Shown here: one piece after another, positions 6,760-14,540 of the stretch | Layout of the letters: each line of letters begins with the position of its first letter | Numbering within the stretch: position 1 is the first letter of the stretch | DNA from: Ruminococcus sp. | Lineage (GTDB): Bacteria > Bacillota_A > Clostridia > Oscillospirales > Ruminococcaceae | Assembly (NCBI RefSeq): GCF_024684275.1 | Contig: NZ_JAIKXF010000125.1 | Coordinates: 1 to 24,167 of the forward strand | Direction: 5' to 3' | Length of the DNA: 24,167 bases | Position numbers and translations under genes: made by a program | The notes under the pieces: generated by a model | The model's input: only the letters and a program-made list of their open reading frames with translations | What the model was told of the DNA's origin: nothing | The model's database searches: none

Positions 6760-7986
6760 ATGAAAAAGTTTCTTGCAGTACTCTCTACACTGGTGATGTT
6801 AGGCACACTCGCTTCATGCGGAGGAGCATCATCTTCTTCCGACAGCGACACCGGTGCAAAAACAAGCTCTAACACTGAATCAAAAACAGACGCTAAAACA
6901 GACGAAGGTTCATCTTCAAAAACCGATGAATCTTCCAGCGGCGAAGGAAAGACTGTTGGTATCGCTATGCCTACAAAGTCTCTCGAGCGCTGGAACCGCG
7001 ACGGTGAATACCTCAAGGATAAGTTTGAAGAGGCTGGCTATAAGGTCGAGCTGAAGTATTCAGACAACGACACAAACCAGCAGAACAACGATATACAAGG
7101 TATGATCGCTGACAATGTAGACCTTCTCCTTATTGCGGCTATCGACGGAAATACCCTCTCTCAGACACTTTCCGACGCTAAGGATGCAGGCATCTCAGTA
7201 GTTGCTTATGACCGTCTTATCATGAACACAGACGCAGTTTCATACTACGTTTCATTCGATAACTACACAGTAGGCAAGCTTCAGGGCGAATTTGTTCGCG
7301 ACCAGCTCAAGCTCGACAGTGAGGCAGGTCCTTTCAATATCGAATTCACCGCAGGCGATCCTGCTGATAATAACGCCGGCTATTTCTTCAACGGCGCTTA
7401 TGACGCTCTTAAAAAGTACATCGACGAAGGCAAGCTCAATATCCCGTCAGGCAAGACTAAGTTCGAGCAGGTAGCTACAGATAAGTGGTCTACAGACAAG
7501 GCTCTTGAGAATATGCAGAATACTCTTGCTTCTTACTATTCAAAGGATGAGCAGCTCGATGTTGCCCTCTGTTCAAACGACTCTACAGCTCTCGGTGTAG
7601 CTCAGGCTATTGCTTCTGACTATAAGGGCAAGAACGTTCCTATCGTAACAGGTCAGGACGGCGATATAGCTAACCTCAAGAATATCGTTGACGGCAAGCA
7701 GTCAATGACAGTTTACAAGAATGTAAACGATGAGGCAGCTGCAACTCTTGAAGTATCAAAAGCTATCCTTTCAGGTCAGACACCTGATGAGGGACTTCTC
7801 AGCTCTATCGAGGCAGAGGCTGCATACGATACATCTTCATACGACAACGGTTCAAAGGTGGTTCCTTCATACCTCCTCGTGCCTTATGTCATCACAAAGG
7901 ATAATCTCGATGTTCTCGTAAAGACAGGTCTTTACAAGTGGGACAGCGATAACAAGTATCTCGAGTCTACAGCTGAGACCACCTGA
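6760..7986 (+). CDS. chvE: Multiple-monosaccharide ABC transporter substrate-binding lipoprotein (ChvE-like)
   Basis: 408 residues with a lipoprotein signal peptide (lipobox LASC, Cys20), a Ser/Thr/Asp/Lys-rich tether of ~45 residues, then a periplasmic-binding-protein type 1 fold. The diagnostic stretches are VGIAMPTKSLERWNRDGEYL, a DNDTNQQNNDIQGMI segment, LIAAIDGNTL, VVAYDRLIMNTD and TGQDGD, which match the ChvE/XylF branch that binds glucose, galactose, arabinose or xylose. The start is ATG with AAGGAGG nine bases upstream. It is followed by a terminator-like hairpin and then the ATPase and permease genes, so it is the high-abundance extracellular receptor of a monosaccharide importer. 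Which sugar it prefers cannot be read from the sequence; in a cellulose/xylan degrader, xylose, glucose or arabinose are plausible. Confidence 0.92.
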   Translation: MKKFLAVLSTLVMLGTLASCGGASSSSDSDTGAKTSSNTESKTDAKTDEGSSSKTDESSSGEGKTVGIAMPTKSLERWNRDGEYLKDKFEEAGYKVELKYSDNDTNQQNNDIQGMIADNVDLLLIAAIDGNTLSQTLSDAKDAGISVVAYDRLIMNTDAVSYYVSFDNYTVGKLQGEFVRDQLKLDSEAGPFNIEFTAGDPADNNAGYFFNGAYDALKKYIDEGKLNIPSGKTKFEQVATDKWSTDKALENMQNTLASYYSKDEQLDVALCSNDSTALGVAQAIASDYKGKNVPIVTGQDGDIANLKNIVDGKQSMTVYKNVNDEAAATLEVSKAILSGQTPDEGLLSSIEAEAAYDTSSYDNGSKVVPSYLLVPYVITKDNLDVLVKTGLYKWDSDNKYLESTAETT

Positions 7987-8014
7987 TAACGAATAATACT
8001 GCTATATTGTCTGT

Positions 8015-8045
8015 AAAAGGGCGGGCTCTGCCTGCCCTTTTTTGA
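8015..8045 (+). terminator. Internal terminator / attenuator between chvE and gguA
   Basis: AAAAGGGC pairs with GCCCTTTT around a nested GGC / GCC stem and the run continues into T6. It lies ~30 nt after the chvE stop. Partial readthrough would give more binding protein than ATPase and permease, as is common in binding-protein operons. Confidence 0.8.
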
Positions 8046-8098
8046 ATATTCAGGTGTATTCGGAAAATAATGACAGACAGGATAAAGGAGGGATATAC

Positions 8099-9634
8099 TT
8101 GGCAGAATTTATTCTTGAAATGAAAAACATAACAAAGGAATTCCCCGGTGTAAAGGCTCTCGATAACGTTAATCTGCAAGTCAGACCGGGTGAGATACAC
8201 GCTCTCGTAGGAGAAAACGGAGCAGGTAAATCCACTCTTATGAATGTACTCAGCGGTACCTATCCTTTCGGTTCGTATACAGGTAGTATCGTGTACAACG
8301 GTGAGGAGTGCAGATTCAAGACTCTTCATGACAGCGAGGAAAAGGGTATCGTTATCATTCATCAGGAGCTCGCTCTCATACCCGAGCTTTCTATAGGCGA
8401 GAATATGTTCCTGGGCAATGAGCGCAAGGGACTCTTTGGCATAGACTGGGATAAGACCTACCATGAAGCAGGCGAGCATATGAAGCAGGTAGGCTTAAAG
8501 GAAGAGGCTACTACTCTCATAAAGGACATCGGTACAGGCAAGCAGCAGCTCGTTGAGATAGCTAAGGCGCTCAGCAAGGACGTTAAGCTGCTCATTCTTG
8601 ACGAGCCTACCTCATCACTTAATGAAGAGGACTCAAAGATGCTTCTTGACCTGCTTATCAGCTTCAAGCAGAAGGGCATGACTTCTATCATAATCTCACA
8701 TAAGCTCAATGAAATATCATACGTTGCAGATAAGATAACCGTTATCCGTGACGGCTCAACTATCGAGACTATCGACAACGCAGATCATAATGTTGACGAG
8801 GCACGTATCATCAGCGGAATGGTCGGGCGTGAGCTCAGTGACCGCTATCCTTCACGCGAGCATAATATAAGCGACAAGATAGGCATGGAGGTCAGCGGCT
8901 GGACGGTCCATCATCCGCTATATATTGAGAAAAAGGTCGTGGACAATGTTTCATTCAATGTTCACCGCGGCGAGATCGTAGGATTCTCGGGACTTCAGGG
9001 TGCAGGACGCACTGAGCTTGCAATGTCTGTTTTCGGCAGGTCATACGGCTCAAATATCAGTGGAGATCTGAAGATAGACGGTGAGCAGAAGGAGCTGAAA
9101 AACGTTCGTGACGCTATAAAGGCAGGACTTGCATATGTTACCGAGGACAGAAAGGGCAATGGCCTTATTCTTGCGGACAGTATTGCCAAGAATATAACAA
9201 TGTCGCGCCTTGAAAAGGTCTGCGGCAAGGGCATCATAAATACTGACAAGGAAAACGCTGTGGCAGAGGAATACAGGGAAAAGCTCCATACAAAGACTCC
9301 TTCTGTACAGCAGGCTGTCGGAAACCTCTCGGGAGGAAATCAGCAGAAGGTGCTGCTTTCAAAGTGGATGTTCGCTGATCCTGAGGTGCTCATACTCGAC
9401 GAGCCCACAAGAGGTATCGACGTAGGTGCAAAGTATGAGATATACTGCATAATGAACGATCTTGTGGCACAGGGAAAATCCGTGGTGATGATATCGTCGG
9501 AAATGCCTGAGCTTCTCGGTATGTGTGACCGTATCTATGTTATGAATGAGGGAAAAATGGTCGCAGAGATGCCTGCTGCGGAGGCTACGCAGGAGAAGAT
9601 CATGGCGGCTATCCTACAGTCTGATAAAAAATAA
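8099..9634 (+). CDS. gguA: Multiple-monosaccharide ABC transporter ATP-binding protein (GguA/MmsA-like)
   Basis: 511 residues with two ABC ATPase domains in tandem, the layout of CUT2 sugar importers (RbsA/XylG/MglA/GguA). Domain 1 has Walker [10 protein letters not shown] (~38-46), [15 protein letters not shown] in the signature region and Walker [12 protein letters not shown]. Domain 2 has a degenerate Walker A (GLQGAGRTE), typical for the second half of this family, with signature LSGGNQQKV and Walker [12 protein letters not shown]. The opening [22 protein letters not shown] and the linker EDRKGNGL fit the GguA/MmsA branch. The start is a TTG at 8099 with AAAGGAGGG six bases upstream; an earlier in-frame TTG at 8042 lies in the T-tail of the attenuator and has no ribosome binding site. 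It powers the GguB permease. Confidence 0.93.
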   Translation: MAEFILEMKNITKEFPGVKALDNVNLQVRPGEIHALVGENGAGKSTLMNVLSGTYPFGSYTGSIVYNGEECRFKTLHDSEEKGIVIIHQELALIPELSIGENMFLGNERKGLFGIDWDKTYHEAGEHMKQVGLKEEATTLIKDIGTGKQQLVEIAKALSKDVKLLILDEPTSSLNEEDSKMLLDLLISFKQKGMTSIIISHKLNEISYVADKITVIRDGSTIETIDNADHNVDEARIISGMVGRELSDRYPSREHNISDKIGMEVSGWTVHHPLYIEKKVVDNVSFNVHRGEIVGFSGLQGAGRTELAMSVFGRSYGSNISGDLKIDGEQKELKNVRDAIKAGLAYVTEDRKGNGLILADSIAKNITMSRLEKVCGKGIINTDKENAVAEEYREKLHTKTPSVQQAVGNLSGGNQQKVLLSKWMFADPEVLILDEPTRGIDVGAKYEIYCIMNDLVAQGKSVVMISSEMPELLGMCDRIYVMNEGKMVAEMPAAEATQEKIMAAILQSDKK

Positions 9635-9653
9635 ATGATCGAAGGAGTATAAT

Positions 9654-10814
9654 ATGAACGTCAAAACTTTCGTTAAAAAATACACCATGGTCATTGCATT
9701 GGTCGTGGTATTCATATTCTTTGCTATATGGACAGATCAGAAGCTTCTGCTTGCACAGAACCTTTCAAATCTTCTGCTCCAGAACGCATACGTACTTGTA
9801 ATGGCCTGCGGTATGCTTTTATGTATCCTCACAGGCGGTAATATCGACCTTTCGGTAGGCTCTACGGTCTGCCTTGTAGGTGCCATAGCGGCACAGCTTA
9901 TGTCAAAGCATAACATGAACGCTTATGCGGTCATATTCCTTTGCCTGCTTTTGTCCGTCGTGATAGGTATGTGGCAGGGCTTCTGGATAGGCTATGTACA
10001 TATACCGCCGTTTATCTGTACCCTCGCAGGAATGTTCCTGTTCAGAGGTATAGGACGTGCAATACTTGAGTCAAAGACCATAGCTATCAACAATGAGACA
10101 TTTCTCAAGACCTTTGCTTCGTATATCGAGATACCGGGGCTTGACAAGGACATAAAATGGTCGGCGCTTATCGCAGGTATAGCTATTTCGTGCATACTTG
10201 CTGCCGTAACAGTTTTTAATCGTGTAAAGAAGGCAAAGAAGGGCTACAAGCAGGCATCAGCAGTATCACAGTTTGGCAAGATAGCTGTTATAGACCTGCT
10301 TATCATCGCCTACACATGGAAGCTTGCAAACTATAAGGGTATCCCTGTAATGGCTCTGTGGGTACTTGCTATAGTATTCATCTATGCATTCATTACTTCA
10401 AAAACAGCATTCGGACGCTACTTCTATGCTGTTGGCGGAAACGAAAAGGCTACTAAGCTCTCGGGTATCAATACAAACAAGGTATACTTCATGGCATATA
10501 CATCCATGTCGCTCCTTGCAGGTCTTTCGGGACTTCTCATCGGTGCCCGTATCGGTTCTATCAACGGTGATACAGGTAACTCATTTGAAATGGACGCTAT
10601 CGGTTCATGCTTCATAGGCGGTGCTTCTGCATACGGCGGAAGCGGTACTGTCGGCGGTGTAGTAGTCGGAGCTATACTTCTGGGTGTTATCAATCAGGGT
10701 ATGTCTATCAAGGGACTTGACAACAACTGGCAGTATGTAGTCAAGGGTGCGGTTCTTCTTGTAGCTGTTATCTTTGACGTTGTTTCAAACAAAAAGACAG
10801 GTAAAGCAGGTTAA
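9654..10814 (+). CDS. gguB: Multiple-monosaccharide ABC transporter permease (GguB/MmsB-like)
   Basis: 386 residues, a BPD_transp_2 membrane protein with about ten hydrophobic segments. Family hallmarks include the CGMLLCILTGGNIDLSVGST stretch and the C-terminal coupling/selectivity region GSCFIGGASAYGGSGTVGG. A longer than usual central cytoplasmic segment rich in Lys (RVKKAKKGYKQ, about residues 185-200) separates the two membrane halves, as in other MmsB/GguB proteins. The start is ATG with GAAGGAG six bases upstream and is 19 nt after gguA, so the two are cotranslated. It would form the homodimeric channel for the monosaccharide importer. Confidence 0.92.
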   Translation: MNVKTFVKKYTMVIALVVVFIFFAIWTDQKLLLAQNLSNLLLQNAYVLVMACGMLLCILTGGNIDLSVGSTVCLVGAIAAQLMSKHNMNAYAVIFLCLLLSVVIGMWQGFWIGYVHIPPFICTLAGMFLFRGIGRAILESKTIAINNETFLKTFASYIEIPGLDKDIKWSALIAGIAISCILAAVTVFNRVKKAKKGYKQASAVSQFGKIAVIDLLIIAYTWKLANYKGIPVMALWVLAIVFIYAFITSKTAFGRYFYAVGGNEKATKLSGINTNKVYFMAYTSMSLLAGLSGLLIGARIGSINGDTGNSFEMDAIGSCFIGGASAYGGSGTVGGVVVGAILLGVINQGMSIKGLDNNWQYVVKGAVLLVAVIFDVVSNKKTGKAG

Positions 10815-10826
10815 GCTGATACCATG

Positions 10827-10860
10827 TGCGGCTCGGGACGATTCTGCGCTCCGGGCCGCA
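10827..10860 (+). terminator. Strong hairpin after gguB (terminator or 3'-end stabiliser)
   Basis: TGCGGC(T)CGGGA can pair with TCCGGGCCGCA over an 11-nt loop. No clean T-run follows (GTTTATAACGG), so termination may be weak and the next genes may be partly cotranscribed with the transporter. Confidence 0.5.
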
Positions 10861-10886
10861 GTTTATAACGGAAAGGGATATTACTG

Positions 10887-11180
10887 ATGAACGGTATAAA
10901 TTACGATGCGGAAAAGCGGGCAAGGGCAGGAAGAGGAGCTGTCCTCAGAGTGTTGGTGGCGGTATATATCGCGTATCTTGCTTTCAAGATAGTTTCGGCT
11001 GAGGATACAACAATGAGCGCTGCAGCCTGCCGTGTTATCGGAGCAGTTTTCATTGCGGCGGATATAGCTTTTATCGTGTATACATATAATCTGTTCCGCA
11101 AAGAGATGAAAGCTGCCGAAGCTGACGTGGAAGCTGACGAGGCTGCTGAGGGAGCCGATGACAGTGAGGAGCAGCTATGA
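10887..11180 (+). CDS. Small two-helix membrane protein of unknown function
   Basis: 97 residues. A basic N-terminus (EKRARAGRG) leads into hydrophobic helix 1 (VLRVLVAVYIAYLAFKIV, ~19-36), a short loop and helix 2 (VIGAVFIAADIAFIVYTYNLF, ~51-71), then a highly acidic Ala/Glu/Asp tail (AEADVEADEAAEGADDSEE). No family is recognised. The start is ATG preceded by GAAAGGGAT. Its stop overlaps the start of the next gene by 4 nt (ATGA), so the two are translationally coupled. Confidence 0.65.
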   Translation: MNGINYDAEKRARAGRGAVLRVLVAVYIAYLAFKIVSAEDTTMSAAACRVIGAVFIAADIAFIVYTYNLFRKEMKAAEADVEADEAAEGADDSEEQL

Positions 11181-11608
11181 TGCTTGACGATGTACGCGCT
11201 GTCTATGAGGAATATACTGCACAGGTCGCAAGGCTTGAAGGGGAGAGAAAGGCGTGGGACGGGCTTTTCGGAATGGGGAAGAAGCTCGCTGACGATCCTT
11301 GCCATGACCGCTTTTTTGAAGAGCTTGAAAGGCTTCTCAAAGCATTTGCGGCAGAAAAGCCCTCCTCTGATGAGGTCAGCAGCTTGCTGGAGTTTATATA
11401 TCATGCGCCCTGCGATGAGGAACAGCCCGCAAGTGCTTTGATGCCCATGAATGCAGTTCACAGCCTGACATTAGAGCTGGCAGGTATGCTGTCAGCCGAG
11501 GACGGAAAGCGGCTTCTTGAGCAGTACAAAATGGATCACCCGAGAAGCAGGAGGTTCCCCGTACACAAGAATGTGATAAAAGCTCTGGAAAAGGCAGCAA
11601 AAGGCTGA
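11177..11608 (+). CDS. Small soluble helical protein of unknown function
   Basis: 143 residues with no signal peptide or membrane segment. The N-terminal ~60 residues are charged and helical (DDVRAVYEEYTAQVARLEGE; FFEELERLLKAFAAEK), the middle contains IYHAPCDEEQPASALMPMNA, and the C-terminus ends in a basic stretch (HPRSRRFPVHKNVIKALEKA). No known family was recognised. It overlaps the preceding membrane-protein gene by 4 nt and lies ~8-17 nt before the lipoprotein gene, so it belongs to the four-gene cassette that ends in the RTX hydrolase. Confidence 0.6.
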   Translation: MMLDDVRAVYEEYTAQVARLEGERKAWDGLFGMGKKLADDPCHDRFFEELERLLKAFAAEKPSSDEVSSLLEFIYHAPCDEEQPASALMPMNAVHSLTLELAGMLSAEDGKRLLEQYKMDHPRSRRFPVHKNVIKALEKAAKG

Positions 11609-11616
11609 TATAGGAG

Positions 11617-12333
11617 GTGATATATATAGGAAAGCACATTAAGCGTACAGCTCTTGGGGCAGCTCTTGCAGCGGCTGTCATCTTCGGCGGCGCAGGCTGC
11701 AATAAGAACGATGCGGCTGTGCCTGTAAAGGACGGTCAGGCACTTCTTATGGAAAGCCTGGATGAAAAGTACGGCGAGCACTTTACCTTTGTGGATAATG
11801 CAGGAGGCGGCACAGCTATGCAGGAGCACTGCGCGATTCACGTCCGTTCGGAGAAGCTCCCCGATGACACGGTTTACGCTGTCCGCGGAGTTTTCGACGG
11901 AAAGACAGAGAACAGGGACAATTATATGGCGTATTATCTCAGAAGTGACGCAGAGGCTTACCTGCAAGCCTTAGCAGAGCAGGTCTACGGCAGGTGCAGA
12001 GTGTTCTATGCTCCCGATGATAAAATGGTGCTGCCTGCGGATATGGGAAAGGATTCCACGGCGCAGGAAATGCTGAGGGCTTCAAAGTGCTATTATTCCG
12101 TGCTTCTTCCAAGCGGACAGGATATGTCACAGAAGGAAAAGAAGCTTGATGAGCTTCTTGAAAAGCTCAGGGAAGAAAAAATACGCTGCTATTTCTATAT
12201 TGCATACCTTGACAGCGATAAGTTCTATGATTTCGCAGAGTCTGTCTCTGATGTTGACAAGGCTCATATTACAGCGGACTGTACTGTGGGAATGGACGAT
12301 GAGTATAATATAACGGACAAAAAATGGGGGTAA
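11617..12333 (+). CDS. Putative lipoprotein of unknown function with a non-canonical start region
   Basis: 238 residues from GTG 11617. A signal peptide (GKHIKRTALGAALAAAVIF) ends in lipobox GGAGC (Cys28). The rest is a soluble domain with a SLDEKYGEHFTFVDN opening and a KKLDELLEKLREEKIRCYFYIAYLD helix-strand unit; no family is recognised. The start is odd: the only canonical codon, GTG 11617, lies inside the extended ribosome binding site AGGAGGTGA. Eight bases after AGGAGG comes an in-frame ATA (11626). Either this ATA is used, or initiation occurs at the embedded GTG. Its TAA (12331-12333) immediately precedes the ATG codons of the RTX hydrolase gene. Confidence 0.65.
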   Translation: MIYIGKHIKRTALGAALAAAVIFGGAGCNKNDAAVPVKDGQALLMESLDEKYGEHFTFVDNAGGGTAMQEHCAIHVRSEKLPDDTVYAVRGVFDGKTENRDNYMAYYLRSDAEAYLQALAEQVYGRCRVFYAPDDKMVLPADMGKDSTAQEMLRASKCYYSVLLPSGQDMSQKEKKLDELLEKLREEKIRCYFYIAYLDSDKFYDFAESVSDVDKAHITADCTVGMDDEYNITDKKWG

Positions 12334-12339
12334 ATGTCT

Positions 12340-14499
12340 ATGTCAGATTTCTTTGCGGAAAAAGGTATAACAAATGAAGCAAGAGCTTCGATAATACTCA
12401 ATACATTCATGTATGTTGACAGATGTATCAAAAGTGAAAAAAGCATATCGCTGAAAAGCATTATCGAACAGATAAGCTTTGACGGTCTGGAGGATTCTCA
12501 GAAGGCGGCTCTGGAAATAGTAAAGAGAAGCCTTGCTCTCAAAAGGAATGCCGATGTGGGCGCACTGGAACTTGTAAGCTTTTCAGAGCATGACAGGAAA
12601 AGGTACAAGGGAGCCTGCGGTGCTGTATTCAGAAGCTCCGACGGCACAGCGGTTTACGTGGTATACCGCGGTACAGGTACGGGACGCTGGTATGACAACG
12701 GCGACGGACTTTCCAATACCTCGTCAGAGTATCAGAATGTGGCGCTTCGCTACTTTAACGATGTACTGGATACTCTTGACCTCGGTGACAATGTTAAGCT
12801 TGTTGTCACAGGCCATTCAAAGGGCGGAAACCTTTCTCAGTTCGTCACGCTGAAATCGGGTTACGGCGGCAAGGTCAGGTACTGCATATCCTTTGACGGT
12901 CAGGGATTTTCTCCTGAGTTTCTGAAAAGCATCGACTACTACATCGAAAAAAACAGCCGCGTGAGATCGCTGTGTGAAAAGATGTATTCCGTCTGCGGAG
13001 ACAACGACTATGTGAACGTCCTCGGAAACAAGGTGATACCCAAGCCAAATACTGTCTATATCAGGACTAATACGGCTTCTGCGGATATTTTTGGCGCTCA
13101 TACTATCGTGCCAGAGTATTATAAGGATGTTGACGCGCATTACTGCGATTATCTTTTCGATTTCAGGACAAATATGTTCAACGAGCAGGTAAGCAGGCAG
13201 AGAGAGCTGGCGCGGTGCTCGCAGGAGCTGAGCAGAAATGCCATGAATCTTCCCCATGATAAGAGAGAGGATATATGCAGGACTCTTATGACACTTTCTG
13301 AGCAGTTTATCGGCGGAAGCAATTCTCCCAACGGTCTGGGCGGTGAAAAGGCTACTCTTGAGGAAAGCGTGGGATTCCTTACGAATCTTTATGAGATAAT
13401 CGTTCCTCTGACCTCGTATGTGGGTACAAGACAGGGTGAGGATATGCTCTTTGACTTGCTTATCCTGCCGAATGACGTCAATGCGGACAGCTCTCTTGCT
13501 TCTGCGCCTATCAGCGACAGGCTGAATTATGTAATGTCTGATCCCGACTTAATGAAGCTTTATTACCTCGGCGCTTCTCTTGCTATAGAGAGTATCTCAG
13601 AGCGAGCGGCACAGGTAGGCTATGCAGTGGGAGAGGTCACCTCAAAGCAGCTGACAGCAGAGCTGGGACTTATTTTACAGAATCAGCTTTCAGCTATGGA
13701 CATGGTCAGCTCCTGTCTGAAAGGCACTGCAAGCATTGTGAGCAATGCAGTTGCTGCTGTAAAGTCGTGTATCAAAGACTCCATGAGAGTACGCGAGGGC
13801 TTCCTGCGCAGCATAGGTCTGGGAAGTCTTGCAGGCTTCAATAACTGGAGCAGGTATTTTGAGTACCGCAACAATGAGGGGAAGCTGCTGAGATACGGAA
13901 CCAGCGGAGATGACAGCTTGATGTACACCGACGAAGCCGAGGCTATATACGGCGGCAGAGGCAATGATACCCTCCACGGTCATGGGGGCGATGACGATAT
14001 TTACGGTGAGGAAGGCAATGACAGGCTCTTTGGCTGGGGCGGCAGCGATAAGCTCTTTGGCGGAGAAGGCATGGATACCTTACGTGGAGATCAGGACAAC
14101 GATTACCTTCACGGCGGCTTCGGAGATGATACCCTCAAGGGCGGAGCAGGCAATGACGCTCTCTACGGAAGTGTGGGAAATGATAAGCTTCACGGCGATG
14201 AGGGGAATGACATTCTCTGCGGCGGTGTAGGCGATGATGAGTACTATTTCAAGAGGGGCTTCGGCAGCGATACAATAAACGACACAGACGGCGATGAAAA
14301 GCTGATTTTTGAGGGTATGCAGCCCTCGGAAATGGTGTTCACTGCTTCCGGCGATAATAGCGTTATCATAAGGAATATCAACACAGGGGACAGGGTGACT
14401 ATCAGGAACTTCAAGCCTGAACGGTATACCTTTGTTTTCAGTGGTGCTGAATATGCGGCGGAAAATAAGAGCGGAGCTTATATGTTCCGCAGGATATAA
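12340..14499 (+). CDS. Mbeg1-like (DUF2974) alpha/beta-hydrolase fused to an RTX calcium-binding domain
   Basis: 719 residues from the ATG at 12340, chosen because GGGGG lies 9 nt upstream; the ATG at 12334 is only 3 nt from it. N-terminal half: a DUF2974/lipase-like hydrolase with an oxyanion-type VVYRGTGTG, nucleophile elbow VVTGHSKGGNLSQF (Ser about 160), and a likely catalytic His in FGAHTI (about 254). A middle region of ~280 residues is helical and unassigned. From about 13951, eleven consecutive nonapeptides of the GGxGxDxLx type run to about 14245 (e.g. GGAGNDALY, GDEGNDILC), followed by a C-terminal cap (SDTIND..GDEKLIFEGM) like that of RTX proteins. RTX repeats bind calcium and normally fold after type I secretion in Gram-negatives. 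There is no signal peptide, and no exporter gene in the window. A lipase/esterase activity is inferred from the fold only. Confidence 0.85.
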   Translation: MSDFFAEKGITNEARASIILNTFMYVDRCIKSEKSISLKSIIEQISFDGLEDSQKAALEIVKRSLALKRNADVGALELVSFSEHDRKRYKGACGAVFRSSDGTAVYVVYRGTGTGRWYDNGDGLSNTSSEYQNVALRYFNDVLDTLDLGDNVKLVVTGHSKGGNLSQFVTLKSGYGGKVRYCISFDGQGFSPEFLKSIDYYIEKNSRVRSLCEKMYSVCGDNDYVNVLGNKVIPKPNTVYIRTNTASADIFGAHTIVPEYYKDVDAHYCDYLFDFRTNMFNEQVSRQRELARCSQELSRNAMNLPHDKREDICRTLMTLSEQFIGGSNSPNGLGGEKATLEESVGFLTNLYEIIVPLTSYVGTRQGEDMLFDLLILPNDVNADSSLASAPISDRLNYVMSDPDLMKLYYLGASLAIESISERAAQVGYAVGEVTSKQLTAELGLILQNQLSAMDMVSSCLKGTASIVSNAVAAVKSCIKDSMRVREGFLRSIGLGSLAGFNNWSRYFEYRNNEGKLLRYGTSGDDSLMYTDEAEAIYGGRGNDTLHGHGGDDDIYGEEGNDRLFGWGGSDKLFGGEGMDTLRGDQDNDYLHGGFGDDTLKGGAGNDALYGSVGNDKLHGDEGNDILCGGVGDDEYYFKRGFGSDTINDTDGDEKLIFEGMQPSEMVFTASGDNSVIIRNINTGDRVTIRNFKPERYTFVFSGAEYAAENKSGAYMFRRI

Positions 14500-14505
14500 A
14501 GCAGA

Positions 14506-14540
14506 ACAGGCATAAAGCTTAGCTTTATGCCTGTTTTTTG
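14506..14540 (+). terminator. Terminator shared by the convergent RTX hydrolase and regulator genes
   Basis: A perfect 13-bp stem ACAGGCATAAAGC / GCTTTATGCCTGT with loop TTA is followed by a T-run. Its right arm overlaps the last codons of the minus-strand regulator gene (stop at 14525-14527). Confidence 0.88.

Noticed and set aside
6573..7016. Minus-strand 147-residue frame over the chvE start
   Set aside because: It lies antisense to the signal peptide and Ser/Thr-rich tether of chvE, without a ribosome binding site or recognisable domain.
8042..8098. 19-residue N-terminal extension of the GguA-like ATPase
   Set aside because: Its TTG lies in the terminator tail without a ribosome binding site; the TTG at 8099 has AAAGGAGGG at ideal spacing.
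10901..11461. Minus-strand 186-residue frame over the small membrane-protein and 143-residue genes
   Set aside because: The plus-strand genes have start signals and a 4-nt coupling overlap; the antisense frame has low-complexity Ala/Ser content from mirrored codons.
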